Below, one piece after another: positions 1 to 8,183 of a stretch of 64,000 bases of DNA (position 1 is the stretch's first letter; every line of letters starts with the position of its first letter). This DNA is from Halobellus rarus (GTDB lineage Archaea; Halobacteriota; Halobacteria; Halobacteriales; Haloferacaceae): the NCBI RefSeq assembly GCF_024494595.1, contig NZ_JANHDI010000011.1, positions 62,001-126,000 on the forward strand. Direction: 5' to 3'. The translations under genes and the position numbers were made by a program. The notes under the pieces were generated by a model. The model ran no database searches, was not told where the DNA came from, and saw only the letters and a list, made by a program, of their open reading frames with translations.

Positions 1-128
1 TCTTCAGCATTGCGGCATCGAAAAGAGCAACCCCCGAGCTTTTCGCACTCGGGAGCTTCACCACCGTGATGTCGACATTTTTGCTCGTCGGAGCTAGCCT
101 CCTGATATTCTACGGAGGCCGCAAGTGA
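1..128 (+). CDS. ABC transporter permease, C-terminal fragment (PotC-like)
   Basis: Only the last 41 codons are in the window, read in the frame that ends at the TGA at 126-128. They encode a short charged loop (SKRATPELFAL) and one strongly hydrophobic helix, then a GGRK tail. This is the usual end of a spermidine/putrescine-type ABC permease: a 'RRG.TPEINAL' loop, a last transmembrane helix and a basic tail. The binding-protein/permease operon on the opposite strand at 4.5-6.8 kb has only one permease, so this gene could supply the missing PotC-type partner. That link is inference. The family call rests on a short stretch. Confidence 0.5.
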   Translation, partial: FSIAASKRATPELFALGSFTTVMSTFLLVGASLLIFYGGRK

Positions 129-199
129 GGATCCGATAATAGGCCGGCGCAGCCCGTTGCATCGTCGTGCGCGACTGCCCCAGCCGACCCGCCTTGTCC

Positions 200-213
200 G
201 GTAAATTTATTAT
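200..213 (+). promoter_or_regulatory. Putative archaeal TATA region before the hydantoinase gene
   Basis: An A/T-only stretch (TAAATTTATTAT) lies in a GC-rich background about 45-50 bases before the ATG at 256. It matches a haloarchaeal TATA box and would give a short leader of about 20 nt. No clear Shine-Dalgarno sequence is seen. Confidence 0.35.
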
Positions 214-255
214 GTAGGTCTCTGTGACATAGAATGTCGAACATATTGAGAGACT

Positions 256-2337
256 ATGACAGAGAGTACTATTCGCGTTGGCGCAGACGTCGGTGGAACG
301 AATACCGACATCATCCTGGTTGACGGCACTGAAGAGCACACGTACAAACTCCCGACGACTGACGATCCCTCGAAGTCGACCGCGGACGGAGTCCTCGAAG
401 TCTGTGAACGGGCTGGTATCGCTCCGGGAGAGGTCGACACCGTTCTACACGGGACCACGGTCGGGACGAACGCCGTGATCGAACACGAGGGTGCGAAGAC
501 CGGGATGATAACCACGGAGGGGTTCCGGGACACGATTCACATCGGACGACACCGGAAGTCGCACACGTTCTCGGTACAACACGAGATAAAACATCAGAAG
601 GAGCCGCTCGTCGAACGTCGCTACCGTCAAACGGTCAACGAGCGGATCTACCCTCCGGGGAAGATCGTCGAGCCGTTAGACGAGTCCGAGGTACGTGAGG
701 CGGCGGCGGAACTAGTCGAGGAAGGTGTCGAGTCGATCGCCGTCTGTTACCTCCACTCGTACCTGGACACGACGCACGAAGACCGCACGAAAGAGATCAT
801 CCAAGAGGAGTTCCCGGACGTCTTCGTCTCGACGTCGAACGAAGTCGTGGCGCAGTTCCGCGAATACGAACGCTTCTCGACGACGGCGATAAACGCACGT
901 ATCGCGCCCGTGATGTCGAGTTACCTGAACCGGTTACAGGAGCGGCTCAACGACTACGGGTTCGAGGACGCAGACGTGCTCATTATGCAGTCCAACGGCG
1001 GCGTGGCGAGTATCAGAGAAGCCAGTCAGCGGCCGGTGACGACCCTCCTCTCCGGACCCGCGGCCGGTGTACTTTCGGGACAGTACACTGGTCGATCAGC
1101 CGACGAAGAAAAGGTGATCACGTTCGATATGGGTGGGACGAGTGCGGACATTTCGGTCCTGCCGGGACGCCTCCTGGAGCGGGACCCGCGCGACAGCGAA
1201 ATCGGCGAGTACCCCGCCATCACACCGATGCTGGACATCGAAGCCATCGGGAGCGGGGGCGGATCCATCGCGTGGTTCGACCAGGCACAGGGCTTCAACG
1301 TCGGACCGAAGAGCGCCGGTGCCAACCCAGGGCCCGCGTGTTACGGGCGGGGTAACGACGAGCCCACAATCGCCGACGCACAGGTCGTGCTCGGACGCAT
1401 CGATCCGGAGACCTTCCTCGGTGGCGAACTCGACATCGATCCCAGTCTCTCGGAAAAAGCGATCGAGGACAAGCTAGTCGATGCGGTCGATCAGGAACGG
1501 TTCAGTACCGTCGAGAAAGCGGCACTGGCCGTCCTCGACGTCGCAAACAGCAATATGTACCAGTCGGTACGCGAGCAGACGATGCAGCGGGGGTACGATC
1601 CCCGCGATTACTCGCTTGTCGGGTTCGGTGGAGCAGGGCCGATGCACACGGTCGACCTCGCCGAATCCCTCGAAAGTTCCAAAGTTCTGATTCCGCCGTC
1701 GCCCGGTATCGGCTCCGCACGGGGCCTTATGACCGGCGATATTCAGTACGACAACCAGGTCACCCTGAGCAAGCGACTGAAGAACGTCGAAGCGGACGAA
1801 CTTGAGGACCGCATCGAGTCGTTGACTCAGCGCGGGGCCGATCAGTTACGCTCCGACGGAATCGATGTCGACGAGGACGCGGTCTTCCGAAAGTCGATCG
1901 ACTGCCTGTACGAGGGACAGGGGTACGAACTCAACATCGAATACACGGGGACCGACGGCGACTGGCGCTCCCGGATCCGAGAGCAGTTCGAAGAGAAGCA
2001 CAAGCAGGAGTACGGTCACTACTTCGAGAACGATCCGGTCGAAGTATTGAACCTCCGCGTCGCCGCGTCGGCCGACAGCGTGGAGTACGATCCCGTCGAG
2101 ATCGAAAGTGGGGCCACGGATCCCTCGCACGCCGAAACGAAGTCGCACCCCGTCTACTTCGGGACGTCACTCGAACCCGAGAAGTACGAAACGCCGAGAT
2201 ACGCACGCGAGGAACTCAGGGCGGGCAACGTGATCGACGGTCCTGCTATCGTCGACGAATTCGACAGCACCGTCGTGATCAACCCCGAGTGGGAGGCGGA
2301 AGTGCTCCCGAGCGGCGCGCTCCGAATCACCCGCTGA
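256..2337 (+). CDS. hyuA: Hydantoinase/oxoprolinase family protein, subunit A
   Basis: A 693-residue protein, the normal length of HyuA-type subunits (N-methylhydantoinase A, acetophenone or acetone carboxylase-like). Actin-fold phosphate motifs are visible: GADVGGTNTD at the N-terminus, GTTVGTNAV near residue 75, SGPAAG near 270, FDMGGTSADIS near 290, NPGPACYG near 360 and GFGGAGPMH near 460. Members of this family use ATP to open hydantoin-type rings or activate a carbonyl substrate, normally with a HyuB subunit. No hyuB lies in the window; a small zinc protein and a chaperonin-like gene follow instead. The family is clear, but the substrate cannot be read from sequence. The ATG at 256 is chosen because homology starts at once. 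Confidence 0.9.
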   Translation: MTESTIRVGADVGGTNTDIILVDGTEEHTYKLPTTDDPSKSTADGVLEVCERAGIAPGEVDTVLHGTTVGTNAVIEHEGAKTGMITTEGFRDTIHIGRHRKSHTFSVQHEIKHQKEPLVERRYRQTVNERIYPPGKIVEPLDESEVREAAAELVEEGVESIAVCYLHSYLDTTHEDRTKEIIQEEFPDVFVSTSNEVVAQFREYERFSTTAINARIAPVMSSYLNRLQERLNDYGFEDADVLIMQSNGGVASIREASQRPVTTLLSGPAAGVLSGQYTGRSADEEKVITFDMGGTSADISVLPGRLLERDPRDSEIGEYPAITPMLDIEAIGSGGGSIAWFDQAQGFNVGPKSAGANPGPACYGRGNDEPTIADAQVVLGRIDPETFLGGELDIDPSLSEKAIEDKLVDAVDQERFSTVEKAALAVLDVANSNMYQSVREQTMQRGYDPRDYSLVGFGGAGPMHTVDLAESLESSKVLIPPSPGIGSARGLMTGDIQYDNQVTLSKRLKNVEADELEDRIESLTQRGADQLRSDGIDVDEDAVFRKSIDCLYEGQGYELNIEYTGTDGDWRSRIREQFEEKHKQEYGHYFENDPVEVLNLRVAASADSVEYDPVEIESGATDPSHAETKSHPVYFGTSLEPEKYETPRYAREELRAGNVIDGPAIVDEFDSTVVINPEWEAEVLPSGALRITR

Positions 2338-2432
2338 AGGACGTACTTTCGTCCGGTCAGGGTTTCGACCCGGTTATCGTGGAATCGTCCTCGGCCTCCG
2401 GATGAGTCAATTCGACCATACTCCGAAGTACG

Positions 2433-2618
2433 ATGCCCAGATATCCCGACGACGAACCGGCGTATACGTTCCGGTGTGAAAACTGCGGGACGGTCATCCC
2501 ACCCTTTCAGGGCCTGTACTGGATCAGCGATCGTCGCGAGCGGAACGGGGAGGTAATCGATCTCCCGCGTTGCCCCGAGTGTAACGAACACGAGATCTGT
2601 GCGGTCCGGGATCGATGA
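2433..2618 (+). CDS. Small zinc-ribbon protein
   Basis: A 61-residue protein with two CxxC knuckles (FRCENCG and PRCPEC) that would bind one zinc. A TGA in the same frame at 2403-2405 leaves the ATG at 2433 as the only reasonable start. It lies 95 bases after the hydantoinase A stop and 140 bases before the chaperonin-like gene, all on one strand, so a shared role is plausible. I do not recognise a named family. It could be an assembly factor or small subunit of the hydantoinase-like enzyme, but that is a guess. Confidence 0.6.
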   Translation: MPRYPDDEPAYTFRCENCGTVIPPFQGLYWISDRRERNGEVIDLPRCPECNEHEICAVRDR

Positions 2619-2718
2619 CCTGCCCTCGTGTACGCGAGCCAGGCCCCGAACCCGCTTGCACACTTGTTAGGACCGAGTGCGAGCGCAGGTCGCCTCCGAT
2701 CCCGAGCGAGGTCGGCAA

Positions 2719-2731
2719 AACATTTATTTGT
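2719..2731 (+). promoter_or_regulatory. TATA box of the chaperonin-like gene
   Basis: The A/T-rich stretch AAACATTTATTTG sits in GC-rich surroundings, with its centre about 34 bases before the ATG at 2759. Spacing predicts a transcript with almost no leader. Confidence 0.5.
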
Positions 2732-2758
2732 CTGCGATGAGGGATTGAATGCGTATCG

Positions 2759-4510
2759 ATGGAGCCGAACCCGCAAGGCCAGTCGCGGCGCTCTTCAGGA
2801 GCGGCCGCCACCACGATCAGGTTTCCCCACGCGAATATATCGGCGATCGACGTGATAGCGGATGTGTTCAGATCGACAGTCGGTCCCCAGTCGATGGACG
2901 TTTTGCTGCTAGAGACGCCCTCGACGGGGGAAAGTGAGGACGCGAGGGCAGAGATCGACGAGTACGCTGTGACCGGGGACGGAGCGCACCTCCTGCAGTC
3001 CCTTTCGGTAGAACACCCCGTCGGTGAACTACTCGAGCGGTCCGTCGGTCCGTACCGACCAGGCGATACGGCGGTCGACGGAAAAGACATCTACGACGGG
3101 GTCAGCTCGAAGGTCGTATTTGCGAGTGAACTGCTCGTGAACGCCGTCGGCCTGCTGGAGCAAGGGCTGCATCCACAGGAGATCATCAGCGGCTATCGTG
3201 CGGGCCTTGAGGTGGTTGAGAGTACACTCCGATCCTCCAACATACCTGATGCAGACGGGAGGGCTTCTGCCATCGACGCCGCGCGTACGGCGCTTACGGG
3301 GAATGATTTCGGAAAGATGCGGGACGAAATCGCGAAGCTCGCCGCGGCTGCTGCTCGGGAGATAGGGGAACCGAACGAGCGTTCGTTCGACGTCACGACG
3401 GTGCGGTACGGCTCTATACGCGATAGTCGTTTGATCGAAGGAACGGTTCTCGACCGCAATACTGTGGTCCATCAAAATATGCCCCGCCGTGTTTCGGATG
3501 CGACCGTGCTTTTGCTGGGTGGACACGACCAAGGCGGGTTACAGGACCCGGACGTGGTGGACGATTTCGAGGTCAAACTGGAGTCACCGGACGTCCTCGG
3601 CACGTTCGAACGAACGGCGGCGAATCAGCGACGAGAGCTCGTCGATCAGATCGTTCAGAGTGGTGCCGACGTCGTGCTCACACAGATGGGAATTAGCAGT
3701 CACTATCAACAGCTGTTGGCCGATCGAGGAATTATGGCGATTCGCCGTGTCCATCCTCGTAATCTACAGCGGTTGTCGCTGGCGACTGGAGCAACTATCG
3801 TCAAGAACAACCACGACATCGACTCGGACCAACTCGGTTATTGCGGCAGCGTCGTCGAGCGGGAAATCGAACAGCGAAAGCACCGTCGGAAACACAGGCG
3901 CATCGTCGTGTTCGATGGATGTACCGATCCCGATTCGGTCACGATGTTGCTGTGTGGAACGTTCGGACAGCTCGAATCGCAAGCGCCCCGTGAGGTCCGG
4001 AAAGCTGTCTTGGCGGCCGCACAGTCTACGAGAGACGGCGCTTCGGAGGGAGTCGTCCCGGGTGGTGGAGCCACAGAGATGGCTATCGCACGCCGGGTTC
4101 GGAGAGCGGCAAAAACGCAGGGATCGAAAAGCCAGCTCGCGATGAACGAGTACGCCTCAGCGCTTGAGAGCCTGGTCCGGACGCTCGTCGGCAACGCCGG
4201 ACTGGATCCGCTTGCCACCGTCACAGATCTCCGGACAGCGAACCGAAAGAACTCGAACGTCGGTGTCGTCCTTCCCGAAGGCGACATCACCGAGACACTC
4301 GAAGCCGGGGTCGTCGATACGACGGCGACGAAAAAGAGCGTCTACAGGAGTGGCACCGACCTCACTACGTTGGTCCTTCGCGTCGATGACGCGTTGGACG
4401 CGACGTTCGAGGGTGACACGGTGGATACGGGCGACGCAGTCTATCGGGAACCAGCGGAGCGACATAAAGAATACGTCGAAGACGCCGATTCTCGAACAAT
4501 CTGGGAGTAA
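2759..4510 (+). CDS. Divergent thermosome/Cpn60 (group II chaperonin) family protein
   Basis: A 583-residue protein, slightly longer than a thermosome subunit (about 550). Recognisable chaperonin blocks appear in order: GPQSMDVLL (normally GPKGMDKML) near residue 43, VTGDGAHLL (VTNDGATIL) near 71, YDGVSSKVVFASELL (GDGTTTAVVLAGELL) near 115, PQEIISGYR, an apical domain with NNHDID, VVPGGGATEMAIAR near 435, NAGLDP and VLRVDDALDA near the C-terminus. The GDGTTT nucleotide loop has changed, though its Asp is kept, so ATP turnover may be altered. It is probably not the housekeeping thermosome. Its position after hyuA and a zinc protein suggests a dedicated folding or assembly helper; this is inference. 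Confidence 0.75.
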   Translation: MEPNPQGQSRRSSGAAATTIRFPHANISAIDVIADVFRSTVGPQSMDVLLLETPSTGESEDARAEIDEYAVTGDGAHLLQSLSVEHPVGELLERSVGPYRPGDTAVDGKDIYDGVSSKVVFASELLVNAVGLLEQGLHPQEIISGYRAGLEVVESTLRSSNIPDADGRASAIDAARTALTGNDFGKMRDEIAKLAAAAAREIGEPNERSFDVTTVRYGSIRDSRLIEGTVLDRNTVVHQNMPRRVSDATVLLLGGHDQGGLQDPDVVDDFEVKLESPDVLGTFERTAANQRRELVDQIVQSGADVVLTQMGISSHYQQLLADRGIMAIRRVHPRNLQRLSLATGATIVKNNHDIDSDQLGYCGSVVEREIEQRKHRRKHRRIVVFDGCTDPDSVTMLLCGTFGQLESQAPREVRKAVLAAAQSTRDGASEGVVPGGGATEMAIARRVRRAAKTQGSKSQLAMNEYASALESLVRTLVGNAGLDPLATVTDLRTANRKNSNVGVVLPEGDITETLEAGVVDTTATKKSVYRSGTDLTTLVLRVDDALDATFEGDTVDTGDAVYREPAERHKEYVEDADSRTIWE

Positions 4511-4563
4511 TTCCTGAAAGGTACGTTCGTCAATGGCAGGTGCTCGAAAGCGTGTCAGCCCGA

Positions 4564-5436
4564 CTATCCGCGGGCGAGCTCCGTAATGTCGACCCTGCGA
4601 AGCGAGAGGTAGACGATCCCGAATATGACGATCAACAGCGTAAGCGAGAGCGCTGCGGCGGCGGGATAGTCCAGTCCCTGGTTCACTGTCGTATAAATCA
4701 ACGTGGAGATCGTACTGCTTCCACCGCTGAGAAACTGCGGGACAGCGAAGTTGCCGATCGAGAGGACGAACACGAAGATCGAGCCGATGACTACGCCCGG
4801 CAGGCTAAGCGGCCAGGTCACGTTTCTGAACGTCGCGACCGGGCCACCCCGGAGCGTTTCCGAGGCGTCGAGTAATCCCTCGTCGACCTGGGTGAGCGCG
4901 ATGTAGATCGGGGCGGCCATAAAGACCACGTAGTTCTGCAGGTACCCCAGGACTTGCGAGACGGGCGAGAAGAGGAGCCAAGAGAGCGGTTGGTCGATAA
5001 CACCGACCAGTAGAAGCACTTGGTTGATCACGCCCTCCTTCCCGAGAACCGGAATCCACCCCAAGGTCCGAATGATCCCCGAGGTCCAGAACGGAATGAT
5101 AAGGAACAACAAGAGGATGATGCCTCCGTTCTGACTGGTGTAAAACCGGAGATAGTACGCCAGCGGGTATCCGAAGACGAGGGTTAGAAGCGTCACGGCC
5201 GCCCCGGTGAGGAGAGTCTCGAGGAATACCTCGCGGATCGTAGCCGACGTCACGACGTTGATCCACGGCTCCAGCGTGAGCGTGTGCTGCACCGAGAACG
5301 AACTGTAGGTGAGGAAACTGTAGTAACTGATGACGCCGAGCGGGATCAGCAGGAAGAGGCCGAACCAGAGCAACGAGGGCCCGGCGAGCAGGTATGATTC
5401 GTGTAGTGATATCGAGTCTCGTGATATCTTTCTCAT
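4564..5436 (-). CDS. ABC transporter permease (PotB-like)
   Basis: A 290-residue membrane protein with about six hydrophobic segments. The cytoplasmic EAA-type loop (DASETLRGGP..TFRNVTWPLSLPG) near residues 190-215 docks to the ATPase. Length and layout fit the first permease of polyamine-type importers. It starts 30 bases after the binding-protein stop, so the two are one operon. The gene order lacks a second permease; the fragment at 1-128 on the other strand is a candidate partner. The C-terminal end converges with the chaperonin gene. Confidence 0.85.
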   Translation of the reverse strand: MRKISRDSISLHESYLLAGPSLLWFGLFLLIPLGVISYYSFLTYSSFSVQHTLTLEPWINVVTSATIREVFLETLLTGAAVTLLTLVFGYPLAYYLRFYTSQNGGIILLLFLIIPFWTSGIIRTLGWIPVLGKEGVINQVLLLVGVIDQPLSWLLFSPVSQVLGYLQNYVVFMAAPIYIALTQVDEGLLDASETLRGGPVATFRNVTWPLSLPGVVIGSIFVFVLSIGNFAVPQFLSGGSSTISTLIYTTVNQGLDYPAAAALSLTLLIVIFGIVYLSLRRVDITELARG

Positions 5437-5466
5437 AGTGTGTTCGGGTGTCTTGATCGTGAGTGC

Positions 5467-6840
5467 TCACGCGCTCTGGAACTCTTGCCAGCGGTCCAGC
5501 ATATATTCCGCGTTGTCGGGCCAGATCTGGAAGAATCCGATACGGTTGATGCGCTCTTCGATCGAACCGCAGTCGCGCTTCTGGCCGTCGGACGCGGGTG
5601 ACCCTTCCTCGGAAGACCAGTCGTACGACTGCGGATCGAACAGGGCCGGGTTGTCGATCGATTCGTAGGTTTTCTTGCCTTCGTAGGCCCAGTCGTAGTA
5701 CTCTGGCCCCATCCCTTCACCACTGCTGTCGGAGCCGTCACGAACTAACTCCTTGTTCGGGTAGTGCGGGACCGAGTACCCCCAGTTTTGAATGTAGCCG
5801 GGGAACCACGCGCCGAGGTGGATGTCGTTGTACAGCGAGTGGGCGGCGTCGAGGTTGTTTCGACCTGACGCGCCAGGTTTGAGTGGTGCCATTCCGACGT
5901 ACCAGAACCGATACCCCTGTGCCCCCTCGCTCATCGTCGCGTACTCACACGGCGTTCCGGAACGACGGACGTCGAGGGCCGCGGGCTGCCAGAGATCACC
6001 GATCACTGCTTCTTCGCCGGCCATCAGGTTGACCGAGTTGCCGTAGGCGGTCCACGTCGATCTGAACTGTCCGTTCGCTTTCTGCTCGACCAGGTAATCG
6101 ATGACCCTGTCGAGTTGGTCTTCGGTGGGGTTGTTGAGCTCTCCGACCGACCCGTCGATCTGATCGTTGTCGAGGAGGTGCATCATCGTCTGGGGGATCT
6201 GGATCGGGGCCGCACCGTTGACGAGCACCTCCCCCTCGTACTGGTCGTCGAACAGCGCGCTCCACTTCGAGACGTCGTCGACGTACTTCGGATTGTAGCC
6301 GATCGCGTCGAAGTTGTACGCGTACGGGGGAAGCCGAAGGGATCCCTCCGATTTGTTCTCCCACACCTCCTGGTTGATCGTCTCCGTTTGTTCTTCCAGT
6401 TGTGGAATCCGCTCGCCGGGGTTCAAAAAGAGGTCTGAAATGGAATCTTCCGACCAGTTATCCAGGTCTGCGGTATCCACCGGATAGCTGGCGTCATTGT
6501 CCACCGTGAGCGCCGATGCGGTCGACGTGTCCAGCGAAAACACGTCCATCGTCTCTCGACCGCCGCTCAGGACCTGCTGTTGAACAGTCGAACCGGTGGC
6601 CGTGGTTAGTTCGACCTCATTTCCGGTCACCTCGGTGTACTTTTCGCCCTGACCGTCTCTCACCCCGTAGGCGGGTCCGATCCACTGGAGCGAGGAGCCT
6701 CCACCAGTAGTACTCTCTTGACCACTGGAGCTGTCGGTGCCCTCCTGCCCGCCGCCACCGAGACAACCGCTCATTCCAGCCGCCGCAGCGGCTGCACCAC
6801 CGTACTTGACAAAGTTACGCCTGCTGAGTGACTCTGGCAT
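5467..6840 (-). CDS. Extracellular solute-binding lipoprotein of an ABC importer (PotD-like)
   Basis: A 457-residue protein. Its N-terminus has a twin-arginine motif (SRRNFVK), an Ala-rich hydrophobic core and a lipobox ending GMSGC at Cys26, followed by a Gly/Ser/Thr-rich linker. Export by Tat and lipid anchoring are typical of haloarchaeal binding proteins. The mature part resembles the family-1/8 polyamine-type binding proteins. The ATG at 6840 is preferred over an upstream in-frame start at 6894 because the signal peptide begins there and TATAAAT lies about 30 bases upstream. The ligand is unknown. Confidence 0.85.
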   Translation of the reverse strand: MPESLSRRNFVKYGGAAAAAAGMSGCLGGGGQEGTDSSSGQESTTGGGSSLQWIGPAYGVRDGQGEKYTEVTGNEVELTTATGSTVQQQVLSGGRETMDVFSLDTSTASALTVDNDASYPVDTADLDNWSEDSISDLFLNPGERIPQLEEQTETINQEVWENKSEGSLRLPPYAYNFDAIGYNPKYVDDVSKWSALFDDQYEGEVLVNGAAPIQIPQTMMHLLDNDQIDGSVGELNNPTEDQLDRVIDYLVEQKANGQFRSTWTAYGNSVNLMAGEEAVIGDLWQPAALDVRRSGTPCEYATMSEGAQGYRFWYVGMAPLKPGASGRNNLDAAHSLYNDIHLGAWFPGYIQNWGYSVPHYPNKELVRDGSDSSGEGMGPEYYDWAYEGKKTYESIDNPALFDPQSYDWSSEEGSPASDGQKRDCGSIEERINRIGFFQIWPDNAEYMLDRWQEFQSA

Positions 6841-7040
6841 GGCTTCTACTAACAAAGATTCTCGGAAGTATATAAATGTAGTGGATAATTTCATATGTAG
6901 ACCTTATACACGAAAAGAGAGTACGTCCGATGTTCCGAGCGGATCAAGGTCAGAAATGACCCACCACACATAATATTAAAATAGTATAATTTACTATATT
7001 ATTGGGAACAATTTTATATTGGAATGTAGAACGTGAACGT
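6841..7040. promoter_or_regulatory. Divergent promoter region of the ABC importer, with an inverted repeat
   Basis: This 200-base spacer drives the binding-protein operon to the left and the ATPase operon to the right. TATAAAT at 6870-6876 serves the left gene. TTTTATATT at 7012-7020 lies 21-29 bases before the ATG at 7041 and serves the right one. A perfect inverted repeat, ATAGTA-N5-TACTAT (6981-6997), sits just upstream of the right-hand TATA box, a good place for a regulator. The IclR gene at the end of the locus is one candidate binder (inference). Confidence 0.6.
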
Positions 7041-8183
7041 ATGTCAGCCCAGCCAGCGATCAGCATCAGTTCATTGAGCAAGAAGTTCGCCGACGAACTC
7101 GTCTTGGACCGTATCGACCTCTCAGTTACCGACGGGGAGTTCTGTGTCGTCATCGGACCCAGCGGCTGTGGAAAGAGCACGCTATTGAAGTGCATAGCCG
7201 GGATCGCCGATCCGGACACGGGAGAGATCCACCTCCGAGGACGGAACACGGAATCGGTGCCGAGCCGTGACAGGGACGTCGGTCTCGTGTTTCAGGAGTT
7301 CGAGGAGACGCTCTTTCCACACAAGACGGTAGCGGAGAACATCGGATTCGGTCTCAGACAACAGTCCGACGCGCCGCCGGAGGAACAGATCGAAGACCGG
7401 ATCGACGAGATGCTCGACCTCCTCGCGATCTCCCACACCAAATCGAGTTATCCGGACGAACTGAGCGGGGGGCAACAACAGCGCGTCGAACTGGCACGCC
7501 ATCTGGTTCGCGACTGTGATATCACGTTGTTCGACGATCCGCTGGCGGATCTGGATTACAAGCTCCAAAAGCGAATGGAGATTGAGATGAGAAGGCTCCA
7601 CAACGAGTTAGAGAGCACGTTCCTGTACGTGACGCACAACCAGGACCAGGCGCTGAAACTCGCAGACAGGTTGATCGTGATGAACGACGGGGTAATCGAA
7701 CAGGTCGGGACGCCCGAAGAAGTGTATACGAACCCGGCAAACGCGTTCGTCGGCCGCTTCGTCGGGGATTCCAATCTTCTGGTGGGCGACGTCGTTCGGA
7801 CGACCGATTCGGAGATTGTCGTCGAAACACCAGTAGGCGAACTCGCGGTTTCGGATACCGGCGAACGGCCCGCGGAGGGCTCCGAGGGTGCAGTACTGGT
7901 CCGTCCCGAAGATATCGTCATCGGTGACGGCGCAGCACACTGCCGAAACAACGTGGGCGTCGTGCTCGAGGGGAAGACCTACACCGGGGAAGTAACGGAG
8001 TATTCAGTCTCCGTACCCGGGTACGACAACGACCTCCAGGTGGTAAAGCCCGGCAGACCGGACGATGTCGATAACAGCAACGAGACCGAAATCGGCTTCG
8101 ATGCGAGTGCGGCGCAGTTCTTCGAGGAAATGAGCGTCACTGGCGATATGAAAGTTAGCGATCTCTTAAAGGCAGAACAATGA
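7041..8183 (+). CDS. ABC transporter ATP-binding protein 1 (PotA-like, Glu-to-Asp Walker B)
   Basis: A 380-residue ATPase with Walker A GPSGCGKST, Q-loop VFQEFE, signature LSGGQQQR, Walker B ITLFDDPLADLD, H-loop VTHNQ, and a C-terminal TOBE-like domain. The catalytic Glu after Walker B is Asp (DDP instead of DEP), so this half may hydrolyse ATP poorly. An upstream in-frame start at 7002 exists, but the TATA box at 7012-7020 would lie inside it, so the ATG at 7041 (MSAQ) is chosen. The stop overlaps the start of the second ATPase by 4 bases, which suggests coupled translation and a heterodimeric motor. Confidence 0.9.
   Translation: MSAQPAISISSLSKKFADELVLDRIDLSVTDGEFCVVIGPSGCGKSTLLKCIAGIADPDTGEIHLRGRNTESVPSRDRDVGLVFQEFEETLFPHKTVAENIGFGLRQQSDAPPEEQIEDRIDEMLDLLAISHTKSSYPDELSGGQQQRVELARHLVRDCDITLFDDPLADLDYKLQKRMEIEMRRLHNELESTFLYVTHNQDQALKLADRLIVMNDGVIEQVGTPEEVYTNPANAFVGRFVGDSNLLVGDVVRTTDSEIVVETPVGELAVSDTGERPAEGSEGAVLVRPEDIVIGDGAAHCRNNVGVVLEGKTYTGEVTEYSVSVPGYDNDLQVVKPGRPDDVDNSNETEIGFDASAAQFFEEMSVTGDMKVSDLLKAEQ

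Noticed and set aside
2759-4510. Calling the chaperonin-like protein catalytically dead
   Set aside because: Although GDGTTT has changed, the key Asp, the GGGA motif and the VLRVDD motif are kept, so loss of ATP use cannot be claimed.
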